Assembly: GCA_028551475.1 (NCBI GenBank)
Contig: CM052358.1
Span: forward strand, 5,582,501 to 5,646,500
Reading direction: 5' to 3'
DNA: 64,000 nucleotides
DNA from: Casuarina equisetifolia
Lineage: Eukaryota > Streptophyta > Magnoliopsida > Fagales > Casuarinaceae
Positions within the stretch are counted from its first letter, which is position 1; each line of letters starts with the position of its first letter. The translations under genes were made by a program, and so were the position numbers. The notes under the pieces are model-generated. The model was given only the letters and a program-made list of their open reading frames with translations, was not told the origin of the DNA and did not search any database. This document shows, one piece after another, positions 24,067-35,267 of the stretch.

Positions 24067-24087
24067 GCAAACAATGTTTGACACTGT
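23970..24087. repeat. perfect 20-bp inverted repeat at a duplication junction
   Basis: ACAGTGTCAAACATTGTTTG at 23970-23989 is followed by its exact reverse complement at 24068-24087, with 78 bp between. The second arm begins where homology to copy 1 of block A ends, so it looks like a foldback made at the breakpoint. Confidence 0.9.
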
Positions 24088-24609
24088 ATTCATATCTTCC
24101 AAGTGATTGAAAAAAATTATGAGATGTTGCCTCCTTAAATTTGCTTTATTCTTTGTGTGCCTGTTAATGTTAACGTGTGTTCGGTCCATTGCGGTGATAC
24201 ATTGAATTCCCAACACAATCGATGATGAAAAGCACCAGGCTCGCTAATCCAATTTAAGACGGATGCGGTCTCTTCCGATTCCCAAAATTGCTTTCAATGC
24301 GCGCCGCTGCGATCTGTTCCCATCCCCAATGACAACGATCTCTTACCGTTCCCGACGACGACGGATGCAGTGCCCTGTTTTAAGCCTTAACGTTTGAACT
24401 TTACTGTAAAATGTCACAAGTTTCCCTAGATTCTCACAAGCTCGGAAGGTAGGAAGCCCAGCTCAGCTAATCCTTCCTCCGATTCTGCTGAACTGAATGG
24501 AAGAGGACAAAAGCAGCATCACGCAACGTTTCCAACATTACATCCATCACCAAAACCAAATGATTCGGCGTGTCTAACATCATATCCGACCAAACTCTGG
24601 AAAAAATTG
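24088..24609. other. unique sequence between blocks A and B in copy 2
   Basis: About 520 bp with no counterpart in copy 1, where the same interval holds activase-like exons 1-3 and the NAT pseudogene. The part near 24.25-24.37 kb is GC-richer (GCGCGCCGCTGCG). No open frame or family match that I recognise. Confidence 0.5.
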
Positions 24610-24941
24610 GTTTTCCAGTAGAAGAATATGATGAAATATAGAACATGAAACCAGTTCAGTATAGTACACATTTAAGATAAGCAATCTAAAGAAACGGGGA
24701 TATGGAGAAGGAAATTTGAACTTCACCAATAGAAACTGAAGTAGACATTACATGTTCCCTTGACAAAACTCACATAATTACGTTGTTGCTGCTCAAAGTC
24801 TTCATACGACTTGGCAAGATACCAAGTGGTTTCTAATACAAACACTTCCTATCAATATTAATTTCAGCAACACAAAACAGTGGATATAAGCACGTTAATG
24901 TAACTAGGTTTAAAATAACGTCTCCAGTATGCCTTGTCTAG

Positions 24942-26121
24942 TTAACCTCCCTGGGAACAAGCATGAGTACTTGTCCATGATGATCCACATGCATAGCAAA
25001 ACTGTATTCCACACCTGTAACGTAAACAACAAGATCTTATTCGAATTCAATGTCTGACACTACACTGGAGAAAGAGGATAAACAGATACCGGAAAAAAGC
25101 TTGGAATGTTTCTATTCAAGGTGGCTATGAAGGATTTTAGTGAGTCCGAGTGTGATCAATCTCAAATTCCAGTCCAGGATTTAGATTACCAGTTTACATT
25201 CAACACTAAGGGACGAATTGAATCAATTCTATAAGCAATAATCCATCTAAAACCCATTGCAGTCTATGTTAATTGAAAATAATAGCAAACTGACCTGCAA
25301 GTCATATGCAAACAACCTTCAGTCCTTTCCACATAGAACTTGCAATTGGGACACCTCTTCCATTTCTTCTCGCTAGCGAGCTCCCTCAGCATAAGGTCGT
25401 CCCTTCCTCTCTCATTCTCATTTAGCTTCTGGAACTCCTCGCACTCTATGCCTGGATGCCAGGGGACATAACACTGTGCGCAGAAAAACCTATGGCAGGA
25501 TGGACACTCCGACTCTCTAATATTTTCTTCTTCCTCTTTCACCAACATGACTGAACAGTCCTTAAAGGGACAGTAAAGCGTCGCCTCAGACGCAATCAGC
25601 GCCATGCACAGCGCCTCCTCCCACCTTTCCAGCAAGTCGTTGGGAAGCATTGACCTGCAAGCATCGATTTCTAGGACAACCCTGCATTCCAACCCGGGGC
25701 AAGATACATTAATTATGCCCTCCTGGATTTTTGTGGCAATATGTTTGCCGATGCATTCAGAACAAAAGGAGTGAACGCAGTTCTCGTTTCTGAACATCTG
25801 ATCACTATCTTTCCTTTCCGCACAAATGTCGCAGAAGCTATACGACGATTCTCCGGCTTCTTTCTTCGCCGCCTCTGGCTCTGGGTCCGTGGCCGGAAAA
25901 CTCACTTGGACTGTCAGTGATGATGATGCGAACGACACGACCCGATGGCTGTTTGCCATTTGAGAAGTGACCAGGGCGCCCATCAGAACCTCTTGGAGCT
26001 GCAAGCCCTCCGCATACTTTTCATCTGACGCAGGGAAAATCACATTTTCTTGTTCATCGGCGACCACCGAGAAGTAAAATTCATCGACAAACATATCATC
26101 AGGGACCGACTCTTGTGCCAT
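24942..26121 (-). CDS. RBR (RING1-IBR-RING2) E3 ubiquitin ligase, tandem copy 2
   Basis: Exons 26121-25295 (827 nt) and 25014-24942 (73 nt) match the copy-1 exon sizes exactly and give 299 aa. All RING1, IBR and RING2 zinc-ligand positions of copy 1 are kept (SFCDICAERKD, HSFCSECIGKH, YCPFKDC, CPSCHRFFCAQCYVPWH, RCPNCKFYVERTEG), as is the catalytic-position Cys270 in EGCLHMTC. The second exon encodes CGIQFCYACGSSWTSTHAC. Substitutions are concentrated in the N-terminal 90 residues and in linkers. Conservation of every ligand despite wide silent and replacement change suggests that both copies stayed under selection (inference). The intron is only 280 bp. Promoter and TATA-like site are duplicated too. 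Confidence 0.93.
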
Positions 26122-26191
26122 ATTACGAGTTATGAGTGAATGATCAGCCCCTTGTTCTCTCTATACGAAGCAGAAATTCTGCGTCTTGAGA

Positions 26192-26199
26192 GATATAAT
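26192..26199 (-). promoter_or_regulatory. TATA-like site of RBR copy 2
   Basis: Plus-strand GATATAAT, i.e. ATTATATC on the coding strand, about 75 bp upstream of the ATG, at the position of the TATA-like site of copy 1. It is conserved inside a shared GGAACTGA-containing context. Confidence 0.4.
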
Positions 26200-28454
26200 G
26201 GAACTGAAGGCTTTCGAAGTGACTTATCTAGGAAGTTGCAAAGAAGAGAACTTTAAAAAAAAATAAAAAGAGGAACTTCGCTTAGAAGATGTCGTCCCCC
26301 ATTGGAAGATTAATGGGAAGTGCTGGTGAGCCTTTCCGATAAAAAGAAGAATTAGCAAAGAGAATTGACTTGACTTCGGTAAGGCTGTTTTACACACCCA
26401 AACTTATATGGTAAGTTGGAGAAGTCCAAAAATCCGATGCCCAACAAACGTGTATCTGAAATGTTAAATAAACCCAAAAGATTGATGAACAACAACTAAT
26501 CTCATAAGTTGAATGAGCCTAAAAAACCGACGTCCAATAGGAGAATTCCTAGCCTTATCATACCCACATTTTTTGCTTTATACTTTCTTCTTTCTTTCTC
26601 TTTTGCCGTTATGCCAATCTCGTACTGAGAGATCGTGGTGGAAAAGAGTTGAGCACTTTCCTCCTCCACTTCCTAGTGACCGAAAGAAAAGGGGGGGAAA
26701 AGGAATAAGACTAGCAACCTAGTTTGAAAAAAAAAAAAAAAGTGACATTTGAATTTTCGTAAAGAAAAGTTCAATTTTATTGGGAAGTGACTTCGAGAAT
26801 GGATCAAATTATATAAACAAAATTTATGTTGGGCAAAAGCTCCAGACTCGCATGACATAAATTAAGATTTATGCTTATAATTTTTTTCTAAGCTTTTTTT
26901 TTCTTTTTTTTTTTTGGTCATTTCATTTGTCTTCCATCTATTAACATAAAGAGATTGATCCCAATATTAAGGGCCTAGGAAAAAGCCGAAAAATTTGTTC
27001 TAAATTTAACTTTTTGATTACTTGAATTTATTACTAATAAGCCTTTATGGGTTTATAATTTCAGTTATACTGTTTTCTATGGACAACTAAATTTGTTAAT
27101 GTTTTAAAGACTACAAATCAAGGATATAAAGATCTCAATTTAAGCTCACTTGATTAGATCCTTTGATCATGCAGTCAATGTATGATAACTTAAGTAGAGA
27201 TGGTCTAGGTTCAATGTTGGAATTATTAATATGGTTATCTCTCATTGGTTACTCAGGTGTAAAATGATAGGTGCTTGCTTCTATTTTCTTAGGATAATAA
27301 GTTAGAAAGGGGCCATCTTTATAAAATTTCACATGATATCAAAGTCTCATGGTTCTCCCTACACCCTTTCATCCCTCATCTATGTTGTAGTGCTTATGTT
27401 GATTTGCAGTTAAGGGAGATTATTTAAGATGTGATTGTCCTACATTGGTTAGTCAAGCATATACATTACTTTTTATATACTTTTGGTCTATTGAAGTCTT
27501 GGGGTGCTCCTTACCCCGTTGGCCCTAGTCTTGGATTTTTACATATCTACATTATAATACTTATGTCAACTTGCATAGAGGGAAAGTATTGGATATATAG
27601 TTATACCACATCGACTAGTTAGACATATGCATCATATTTTATATAACATTGGGTTTCTCTTTTCATTGTTAATTGGTTTTGGGTTGAAATCTCACAGTTG
27701 TAAAAACAAATGTAAAAAGTGGACATCCCAATAGTTTGGAGATAGTTATATTGAAAACTCCATAAAATAAAGTGTTAAATAATTAATTTTCATGAAACAC
27801 AAATAGCTCACATATTAAGACTTTAGTTATTGGGAAAAAAAACTTTTTCTTAGTGGAATTAATTTTTGCATGGCCTTTTTCAGCATCTTTGGTTATTATT
27901 GCTTTTAATCGTCAAAATATTCGGGGTAATTGGCGTCTACCCCTACGACACAGGAGTTCTTTTCATGTAGCCATATTATCTTTAGATATAATCGCAATTT
28001 CATAAAGATTGATTATAAGTTCCATTAGTAAATCGAACAAAAATTGATAGATGAATTGATTTTTGTTAAGTGACAACATCCTAAAAAATGATTTTGTTTC
28101 AAATACGTAGATTGAATTTAAATGCATCTAACCATGTTTATGAACAATAAATACTATGATTTGATAAATTGTAAAATCTAAAAACAAGTTGAAGTAATCG
28201 ATTCAATGTGATTAACAATCAATGGCTAAATATATCACTCTTTGCTTCATTTAACTGGCATTTAACGATGCAAAATATAAGTTTATTTTTTCTCCCACTA
28301 GTGAGAACATAGCAAACCCACTAGTACTCCCATAGTAAACTTCTATTCCTGTTTAAGTTACATGCTTATGTGTGGTCCATCATATCAAATAGCAATCGAA
28401 TCTTTATGTAGCTAAGGTACATAAACTTCCAATATGGCCTTCACATGCTTATGT
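26200..28454. other. upstream region of RBR copy 2, with repeat-like insertion
   Basis: Mostly the counterpart of 20.85-22.33 kb. At 27431-27480 and 27600-27650 two diverged direct repeats (TTGTCCTACATTGGTTAGTCA-like and ATACCACATCGACTAGTTAGA-like, each followed by CATATGCAT- or ATATACATT-like and TTATATA) resemble the ends of plant LTR-type elements. No element coding sequence is present. Two A/T homopolymer runs occur near 26727 and 26897. Confidence 0.5.
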
Positions 28455-28735
28455 TTGAAGAAAGAGGTCTGGATCAAGCCCGTCGTAATTAAAGCCCTAG
28501 ACGGTGGGCTCGACGCTAACTGAGGTAGCCCTAGACGGTGGTCGGCAAAAACACAAGCAAGCAGTCGGCAATGTCATCTCACCATCCGAAAATAGTGCAA
28601 ATTCAAACTCTGCACCAATACCATTGAGTTAATCGGTACATGTTCAGTACAGGAGTGCGTACAAACTAGTTATATCACCGAATTGTTTCACTTGGAACAA
28701 GGAAGAACATTCAACTGTTTTTACGAATACATATT
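28455..28735. other. conserved GC-richer block C, copy 2
   Basis: Counterpart of 22335-22636 with small insertions, including a partial internal repeat of CCCTAGACGGTG. No preserved reading frame. It lies about 0.7 kb upstream of the 4CL start codon, so it could be 4CL-proximal regulatory DNA by position only. Confidence 0.4.
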
Positions 28736-29055
28736 CACCAAAATTAAATTAAATGATTCAATATATTTAAGAGGTTTACAATTCAATAACATTCAAAGAC
28801 TCAATCATATGAGAGATTAGGATTTGAACATCTTCCTCTCATAATAAATTCTCTAGAATTTCTTCATCCTTGTCGCTATGAAGGATTAAACAAAAATTCA
28901 AGAGTTGTTAAGAATTAATTTATTTCATTGAATTGAAATGTTTATAATTGTTTGGAAGCATATTTTCCTCGTTGGGTTTGACCGTTGAATGGGCTTTTAA
29001 TGGGTTCCTGGGCTTTGAGCCGTCGGTGGTCGTAGTTGGTTCACTGGGCTTGGAC

Positions 29056-29258
29056 CATCCAACCGGGAGCAAAAATCGACGCCACCGGGGTAGGTGAAGG
29101 CACCCCAGCCATCAACGTCCTCCGTCGTGTTGTGGTAGGTAAAGGGCCTGCTTAGAAAAGTAGCGCCAGCACAACGAGACGCTTGACCCCACCACCACCA
29201 CCCCCACCCAAACCAATCTCACCAACCCAACTACACACAGTCTCCTGCTCCACCAACC
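29056..29258 (+). promoter_or_regulatory. 4CL promoter with AC-type elements
   Basis: GGTAGGT (reverse of ACCTACC) occurs at 29089-29095 and 29134-29140; ACCAACC occurs at 29221-29227 and 29252-29258; CATCCAACC lies near 29056-29064. Family knowledge: ACC(T/A)ACC elements bind R2R3-MYB factors and drive lignin-pathway genes including 4CL. The density of five such motifs in about 200 bp just upstream of a 4CL gene is good circumstantial evidence. No TATA box could be assigned. Confidence 0.6.
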
Positions 29259-29272
29259 GAGGTGTAATTTTC

Positions 29273-29590
29273 ATGGCGCCTACTCCCACTTTCATCCTCC
29301 AAACAATTCAACAATTCCCGTTGAATCCCTTCACCAACTACCACCTTTACCTCCCTTTAACTACTTTGATGCGAGCAACGTTTTCCTCTGCCCCATCCAA
29401 CACCTCCAAGACCGAACATCTCCTTCACTTTCCCCCTCCCTGCGCGTCGCCGTGCCAATGGCTATCCAAACGGAGCAGCAAGAGTTCATTTTCCGGTCCA
29501 AGCTTCCCGACATCTACATTCCAAAACATCTCCCACTACACTCCTATTGTTTCGAAAACATATCAAAGGTCGGCACACGCCCCTGCTTGA
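29273..29590 (+). other. upstream ATG frame overlapping the 4CL start
   Basis: An ATG in strong context (TCATGGCG) opens a 105-codon frame that overlaps the first 133 bases of the 4CL coding sequence in another frame. It would matter only if transcription starts upstream of 29273. The position of the AC elements (up to 29258) suggests the real transcription start may be further downstream, which would make this frame irrelevant. Confidence 0.3.
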
Positions 29591-32120
29591 TCAACGGTGC
29601 TACCGGCGAGATATACACGTACTATGATGTCGAGCGCACATCGCGGAAGGTCGCTGCCGGCCTTCACAAGCTCGGGATTCGGAAGGGAGATGTTGTCATG
29701 CTTCTGCTGCCCAACTCGCCTCAATTCGCCTTTGTATTCCTCGGTGCTTCGTTCTTGGGGGCCATGACCACCGCTGCCAACCCCTTCTTTACCGCTGCCG
29801 AGGTCTCAAAGCAAGCGAAATCTTCCGGCACAAAGCTCGTAATCACCCAAGCTTCTTACTATGAAAAAGTGAAGGAGTACGCCAATGAAACTGGTGTTAA
29901 GATCATGTGCATCGACTCGCCCCCTGAAGACTGCTTGCATTTCTCGGAGCTAACTCAGGCCGACGAGAACGAACTCCCCGTGGTAGATATTAGCCCTGAC
30001 GATGTCGTGGCCCTTCCCTACTCGTCGGGCACGACTGGATTCCCAAAGGGTGTGATGTTAACGCACAAGGGGCTGGTGACGAGCGTGGCTCAACAAGTGG
30101 ACGGAGAGAATCCGAACCTCCACTTCCACAGCGAGGATGTGATTCTTTGCGTGTTGCCACTGTTTCACATTTACTCACTCAATTCAGTCTTCCTTTGCGG
30201 CCTCCGCGCTGGTGCCGCTATTCTGATCATGCAGAAGTTTGAGATTGTCTCCTTGTTGGAGCTGATACAGAAACATAAGGTTACTGTCATGCCCGCCGTT
30301 CCGCCGATTGTCTTGGGGATCACCAAGTTTCCAGACCTCGACAAGTACGATCTCTCGTCGATCAAGATACTCAAGTCCGGAGGAGCGCCGCTGGGCAAGG
30401 AGATTGAAGAAACTATGAAAGCCAGGTTTCCCAATGCTAAATTTGGCCAGGTATGGATTTTTCTTGCTTCACAACCATTCTTATCTACGCGTACATTCCT
30501 CCATCCAATGAAAGAAAAATCTAATCTTTCATAATTTTCTAGAAAATTTTACTGAAATTCATCTTTTGAATGGTATAATTTGGTGGGCTCATCTAATTAA
30601 TTTAAGGCCACTAATTCGATTTTTGGTTCAACCCCACTTCCAAATCAGCCGTCCTTGGTGGCTGATCCACCCTCTCTCATTATTACCAAGACGTGACTTA
30701 CCATCTTTTCTTCTTTTCCCGTTCCTACTTTTTATTCACCGGACGTCCTAAGTCGCAGAACAGAGTATTTGTGGTTGGTGGTGAAAAGGATGAAAGCAGA
30801 TAAGAACAGAAAGTCAAAGAGCTCGGTCATACTTATCATATTATTGCGTGTGCCCGTTCTTGATCCCTTGTGTAGTAGGTGGGAGGAACCCATTTTTTTC
30901 CCAATAATGTCATGTATTTTTGTCTATTTATTTACCTTTTAAAAGTTGAAACCTTCTTGTCTGCCAGAAAGTGGGAAATTGGATTTAAAAAGAAAGAAAT
31001 ACTAATCTTAGAAAGGGTTAAAAACAGTGGATTCTTAAATTCATCATCATGTTTAGTTGAAAAAGGAACAAGTTTAAGCATTAGTATTGAGATGGATCGA
31101 GGTTGGTATGCATGGAGACCTCCATTATTTGCTTGGTGATTGGAGAGGTTTCGGTCATTACTTAAAACAGGACTTTGTGTGAACACAGGGATACGGAATG
31201 ACAGAGGCAGGTCCAGTGTTGGCAATGTGTTTGGCCTTTGCCAAAGAACCCTTCCCGGTGAAATCAGGAGCATGTGGGTGCGTTGTAAGGAATGCAGAAA
31301 TGAAGATTGTCGACCCTGAAACTGGTGTCTCTCTGCCCCGGAACCAATCAGGGGAGATATGTATCAGAGGAGACCAGATCATGAAAGGTGCAAGCACACA
31401 TTTAATTATCATCAGTGCTACCATCGTTGCGATCATCTTATTGTTTCTCGAAATTTACCTGTAGCCTTTTTTATGATCAGGGTACATTAATGATCCGGAA
31501 TCCACAGCAAGTACCATAGACAAACAAGGCTGGTTACACACGGGAGACATCGGCTTCATCGACGATGATGACGAGCTTTTCATCGTTGATCGGTTGAAGG
31601 AGCTGATCAAATACAAGGGGTTCCAGGTAGCCCCTGCCGAGCTTGAGGCCTTGCTGCTCACCCACCCCAACATCTCCGACTCCGCCGTCGTCCCGTAAGT
31701 TTACTGAGTCTTTCACGCCATTATTATTTTATAGCCATCGATTGAGCACCAGAAACTGTTCTGGGTTCTGCACAAAATCAACGCTGACATGATTACTGTT
31801 CGCCACTTTTTAGCATGAAGGACGAAATCGCTGGAGAGGTCCCTGTTGCATTTGTGACAAGATCAAACGGTTCCCAGGTCACAGAGGATGAAATTAAGCA
31901 ATTTGTCTCCAAACAGGTTAAATCTCGTCTCAATTTTGGCCTTTGATGACTTGGTCTGTACTAAGCATTTTGTCTGTACTGAACTTGTCTCTTTTGCATG
32001 GTGCAGGTGGTGTTTTACAAGAGAATAAGTCGTGTATTTTTCATTGACGCGATCCCGAAGTCACCATCGGGGAAAATCTTGCGCAAGGATTTGAGGGCCA
32101 AACTGGCAGCCGGCATTTAA
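29458..32120 (+). CDS. 4CL: 4-coumarate:CoA ligase, complete, 5 exons, 540 aa
   Basis: Exons 29458-30450, 31189-31387, 31481-31694, 31814-31916 and 32007-32120 join in frame with GT-AG introns. The enzyme activates p-coumarate, caffeate or ferulate to CoA thioesters through an acyl-AMP intermediate, feeding lignin and flavonoid synthesis; it is cytosolic. Box I AMP-binding motif [11 protein letters not shown] is at 189-199 (usual plants have Leu where this has Phe195), box II GEICIRG at 386-392, and the catalytic lysine in SGKILRK is Lys526. HIYSLNS (237-243) and KSGGAPLGK (306-314) line the expected substrate pocket. A 540-residue length and a compact N terminus fit the lignin-associated class I enzymes rather than the longer class II; this class call is by resemblance only. 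The true start is the ATG at 29458. The first exon is clearly GC-richer than the surroundings. Confidence 0.97.
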
Positions 32121-34702
32121 AATTGAACGACACATGGAAGTCTTAATTAAGAATTATGGCTGCGTAGAAGCTATTGGACGTTGCAAGGACGACTTTCCTT
32201 AATTATTGTCTAGTTGGAAAGAAGGCCTGTACAAAGGATTTGAATTGCAATTGCCAAAACTCCTTTGTGTAATAACATAATTTCTTTCATTTTCTTTACC
32301 GTGTTTGCATTTGAGACGATGGAGCCAAACCCTACAAGATGGCTTCTTGGCAACTTGTATCCGTTTTCAACTCCTTATTGATTCAAATTTTTGTTCTTTC
32401 TTTACGAGGATGAGTTATGAAATTTTATGCAATAGCATAAAGGTACCCTTTCGATGTGGTGAAATTTCTTCATATCCCATCTTTTAGATTAGTTATCTCT
32501 ATAATTTCTAAATATTACGTTTATTACACTCACTAGTTTTATTATCACACTTTTATTTTTTTTATAATTACAATTTCTTACAGAAAAGACTGAATCGATA
32601 TACTTTTAGTAGAAGAGTGGAAACCAAAAGAACTATATCTTTAGTGAAGGATTTGAAGCCACAATAATTGAGATTTTCTGCAAATAAAGTGTCTAAGTTC
32701 ATGATGACGATGATGTGATATCATTAGGTTAGTTTATGAAAACTATGTTTTTGTACAACTTTTCTAACATGAGAAAGATGACAAATAATTATATCTATTC
32801 AATAAAAGATAAATTATAAGTAAGTTTAAATTATGGACTAGATGAGATGAATGTAAATTTTTATTTTCTTTGTCTAAAATATTGTTCACCTAAAAGGAGG
32901 AAACAAAAACTAAAGTCTAGCTTATTTGACAATTGACCTTTCCCTTATAAAAAGCTAACTTATTTTCTAAGATTGTTGGTCACTTCTGACTCATGATGGG
33001 TTGGAATCTTAATACATAAGGTCAAAACTAATTTTTAGAAAAACTCCCCTTAAAGCGTCATAATCAGTCCCCTTCCTCTATGTTACTTATTGATCTTTTA
33101 CAACAATTTTTTTGTTTGCCTTGCTCTATAATCAAACATTTAGTTTAAAATTTAGTTGGTATCACCATATTTGAATTTGTTGTAAAGCTGAGTTTCAAAT
33201 TTGGCGTCCCACAATCCAATTATGTTACTACTATTTCATAAATGTTAGTTATGACTTTTTTTCTTTGACTTATTAAAAATTTAATTTTTATAAAAACCCT
33301 TACTGATATTCTTCAAGTTAGTTGATACGAACAAGATGATCAGTGTCAAACTTAAAACCTTAAAGTTCAATAAGTTAGAGCTAAGTTATTCACAATCTAA
33401 TATTCAAAGTTGGCCTTCCAACTCTTCCATGTCAGAAGAGGGTCAAAACCAATACTGGTGTTTCAGTTGATTAAGAAAGAGTCTTGTCAAAGTAGATCGT
33501 ATTAGGCAAAAGGAAAGGACGCTTGTATATCACTAATTAATCGCTTAGTTCCAAAATAATCTTATCTACAACATCGTACAGGAACCCTTGCGATATAAGA
33601 AAAGCAATCTCTCAAAATGATGTAAAGACAGCACCATCCGACCTCAGAAAAGGGGTTAAAAAAATTTTTAAAATATTTTTTAGAGTTCAATCTTACGTAA
33701 TAGTCCATGCAACAACAATCATTTCTTAACGGACGCAGCTCATCCATCAGGTCTATGTTGACGGAGTCTTGGGCGAAGCCCACTGCCGATCACAGGACTG
33801 TAGTTCCCAGCTAAGACCTTCTGGGTCCCAAATGGCTTCTTTCTGAATCTCAGGGAACTACTTGCTTAGGCAATGAACTAAAATCTCCCACCAACTTTAA
33901 ATGATTTTGATCAAACCGTGATTGTTGAGGAAGAAAATAAATAATCTGTTTTTGGGCGAACTAAATCCTAGAAAAATCACGGCCTAACCAGATGAACAAC
34001 CCGAAAATGACAGGTTGTACGAATCATCTGTGTCTGGTTTTAAAGTACCAACTTGCGTTTTTCCTACCAACATGCTTCCTGAATAACACTTAGAAAACAG
34101 AAAATTGTGGAGGAAATGTTCTTTCAAGCGAGTGTTAAGATAAAAGTCTTAAACTGGGTATGTAATTTTTTAAAATAAAATTTAAATTAAAAAAATATTT
34201 TTTAACCTCTAGAATTAGATTGATGGGATATCCAAGTTATGAAAGTCTTTCTGCAATCACACATCCGCAGAACGTCAGAGGTTGGACCGAAGAGAGATGT
34301 AGCTTCTCCTTCACACACGTGGTTGTCCTAATTTCCGACCCTTTCAACAACAGGTGTAAGAGGCCAAAAGTCACCAAGTCTCATAAACTGTACAATATTC
34401 ATGTGGCTGTGCCCGATTAACATCAGCTCAACCACAAATTACTCGACCGAGCACCTAACATTTGCCAGGGTCATAATCCATAAAAGAAAAGAAATTGTTG
34501 TCACGACTTTTCCTCCTTAAAGTATTACTGTTGTATTATATGAGTTTTCAAACTTGAGTCTATTAATCAATTTTGCACCCTGTAGATGATGACCATTTAT
34601 CATGTATGCCTTTAACCAAAGTTCGCTTACCAAAAATCCCAATAAAGTTGCCAGAAGTCACATGATTTAAAGCAACTCTCGCTCTCTCCAACAGAAACCC
34701 TT
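32121..34702. other. 4CL 3' flank and gene-free stretch
   Basis: The first roughly 170 bp should hold the 4CL 3' UTR (AATAACATAAT near 32269). The rest is AT-rich with no supported gene. A coding-like patch on the minus strand near 33.72-33.86 kb (readings such as KPFGTQKVLAGNYSPVIGSG) has no start, splice context or recognised family and is left unassigned. Confidence 0.5.
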
Positions 34703-34802
34703 CGCCAATGGAGGAAAGCTAGTGTGCTTCTATTTTCACCGTAGCAGTAAATCCTTTTTCATGAAATGTGCATACAGGAGTCCTAAACAAAACTTGGCAC
34801 GC

Positions 34803-35267
34803 ATGGATGGAAACGTAATGAGACTTGCGATAATCATGATTGCACTTGCAGCTGTGCAAGCGGATAATCTACCACCCTCCTCTCTTACCCCCGCCGCACC
34901 TGCCCCTGACCCTCTCTCTTCCGTTGATGGAAGATTTGAAACATGCGTTAGAAGGTGTGAAATATGGTGTGTGGCAAAATATATCCCACAAAAAGTCCAC
35001 AAACCATGTAGTTTCCTATGTATCTCCCTTGATCAAGCGTGCACGCATAAAAGCCAATTCGTTTTGACACAATGGGATTCTTTTTTATCTTACTGTAATG
35101 GTCTGCCTTTAAATCAACAATCATTTTTTAAGTCTGATATTCCTTACTTTCTAAATTACCTCGGAGGGTATAGTTTCCATGAAGCTACAGTTTTACCATC
35201 TCAACTCAGCCAGATGAGCTACAAAAGAAAAAGATTTCTTCCACCCACATATCTATTCAAATTTTAG
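34803..35267 (+). CDS. small secreted cysteine-rich protein, unknown family
   Basis: A 154-codon frame. Residues 1-20 (MDGNVMRLAIIMIALAAVQA) are a good signal peptide with cleavage likely after AVQA. A Pro/Ser/Ala linker (SLTPAAPAPDPLSS) follows, then a cysteine array C-x3-C-x3-C-x12-C-x3-C-x6-C in TCVRRCEIWCVAK to CSFLCISLDQAC, with one more Cys (SYCNG) later. Paired Cx3C motifs are typical of thionin-like and hairpin-type plant defence or signalling peptides, but I cannot name the family. The region after about residue 105 is less constrained and might be read-through of an unrecognised intron. The frame is also open to an upstream ATG at 34761, but starting at 34803 puts the hydrophobic core at the N terminus. 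A 4-codon uORF (ATG at 34708) precedes it. Confidence 0.6.
   Translation: MDGNVMRLAIIMIALAAVQADNLPPSSLTPAAPAPDPLSSVDGRFETCVRRCEIWCVAKYIPQKVHKPCSFLCISLDQACTHKSQFVLTQWDSFLSYCNGLPLNQQSFFKSDIPYFLNYLGGYSFHEATVLPSQLSQMSYKRKRFLPPTYLFKF

Larger units (their letters stand above)
24610..28735. repeat. duplication block B, copy 2 (second RBR gene and flanks)
   Basis: Direct-orientation counterpart of 18663-22636. It begins at shared CCAGTAGAAGAAT-like sequence and ends after block C. Compared with copy 1 it lacks the 0.59-kb intron segment and gains about 0.5 kb of repeat-like sequence at about 27.22-27.74 kb. Confidence 0.88.
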
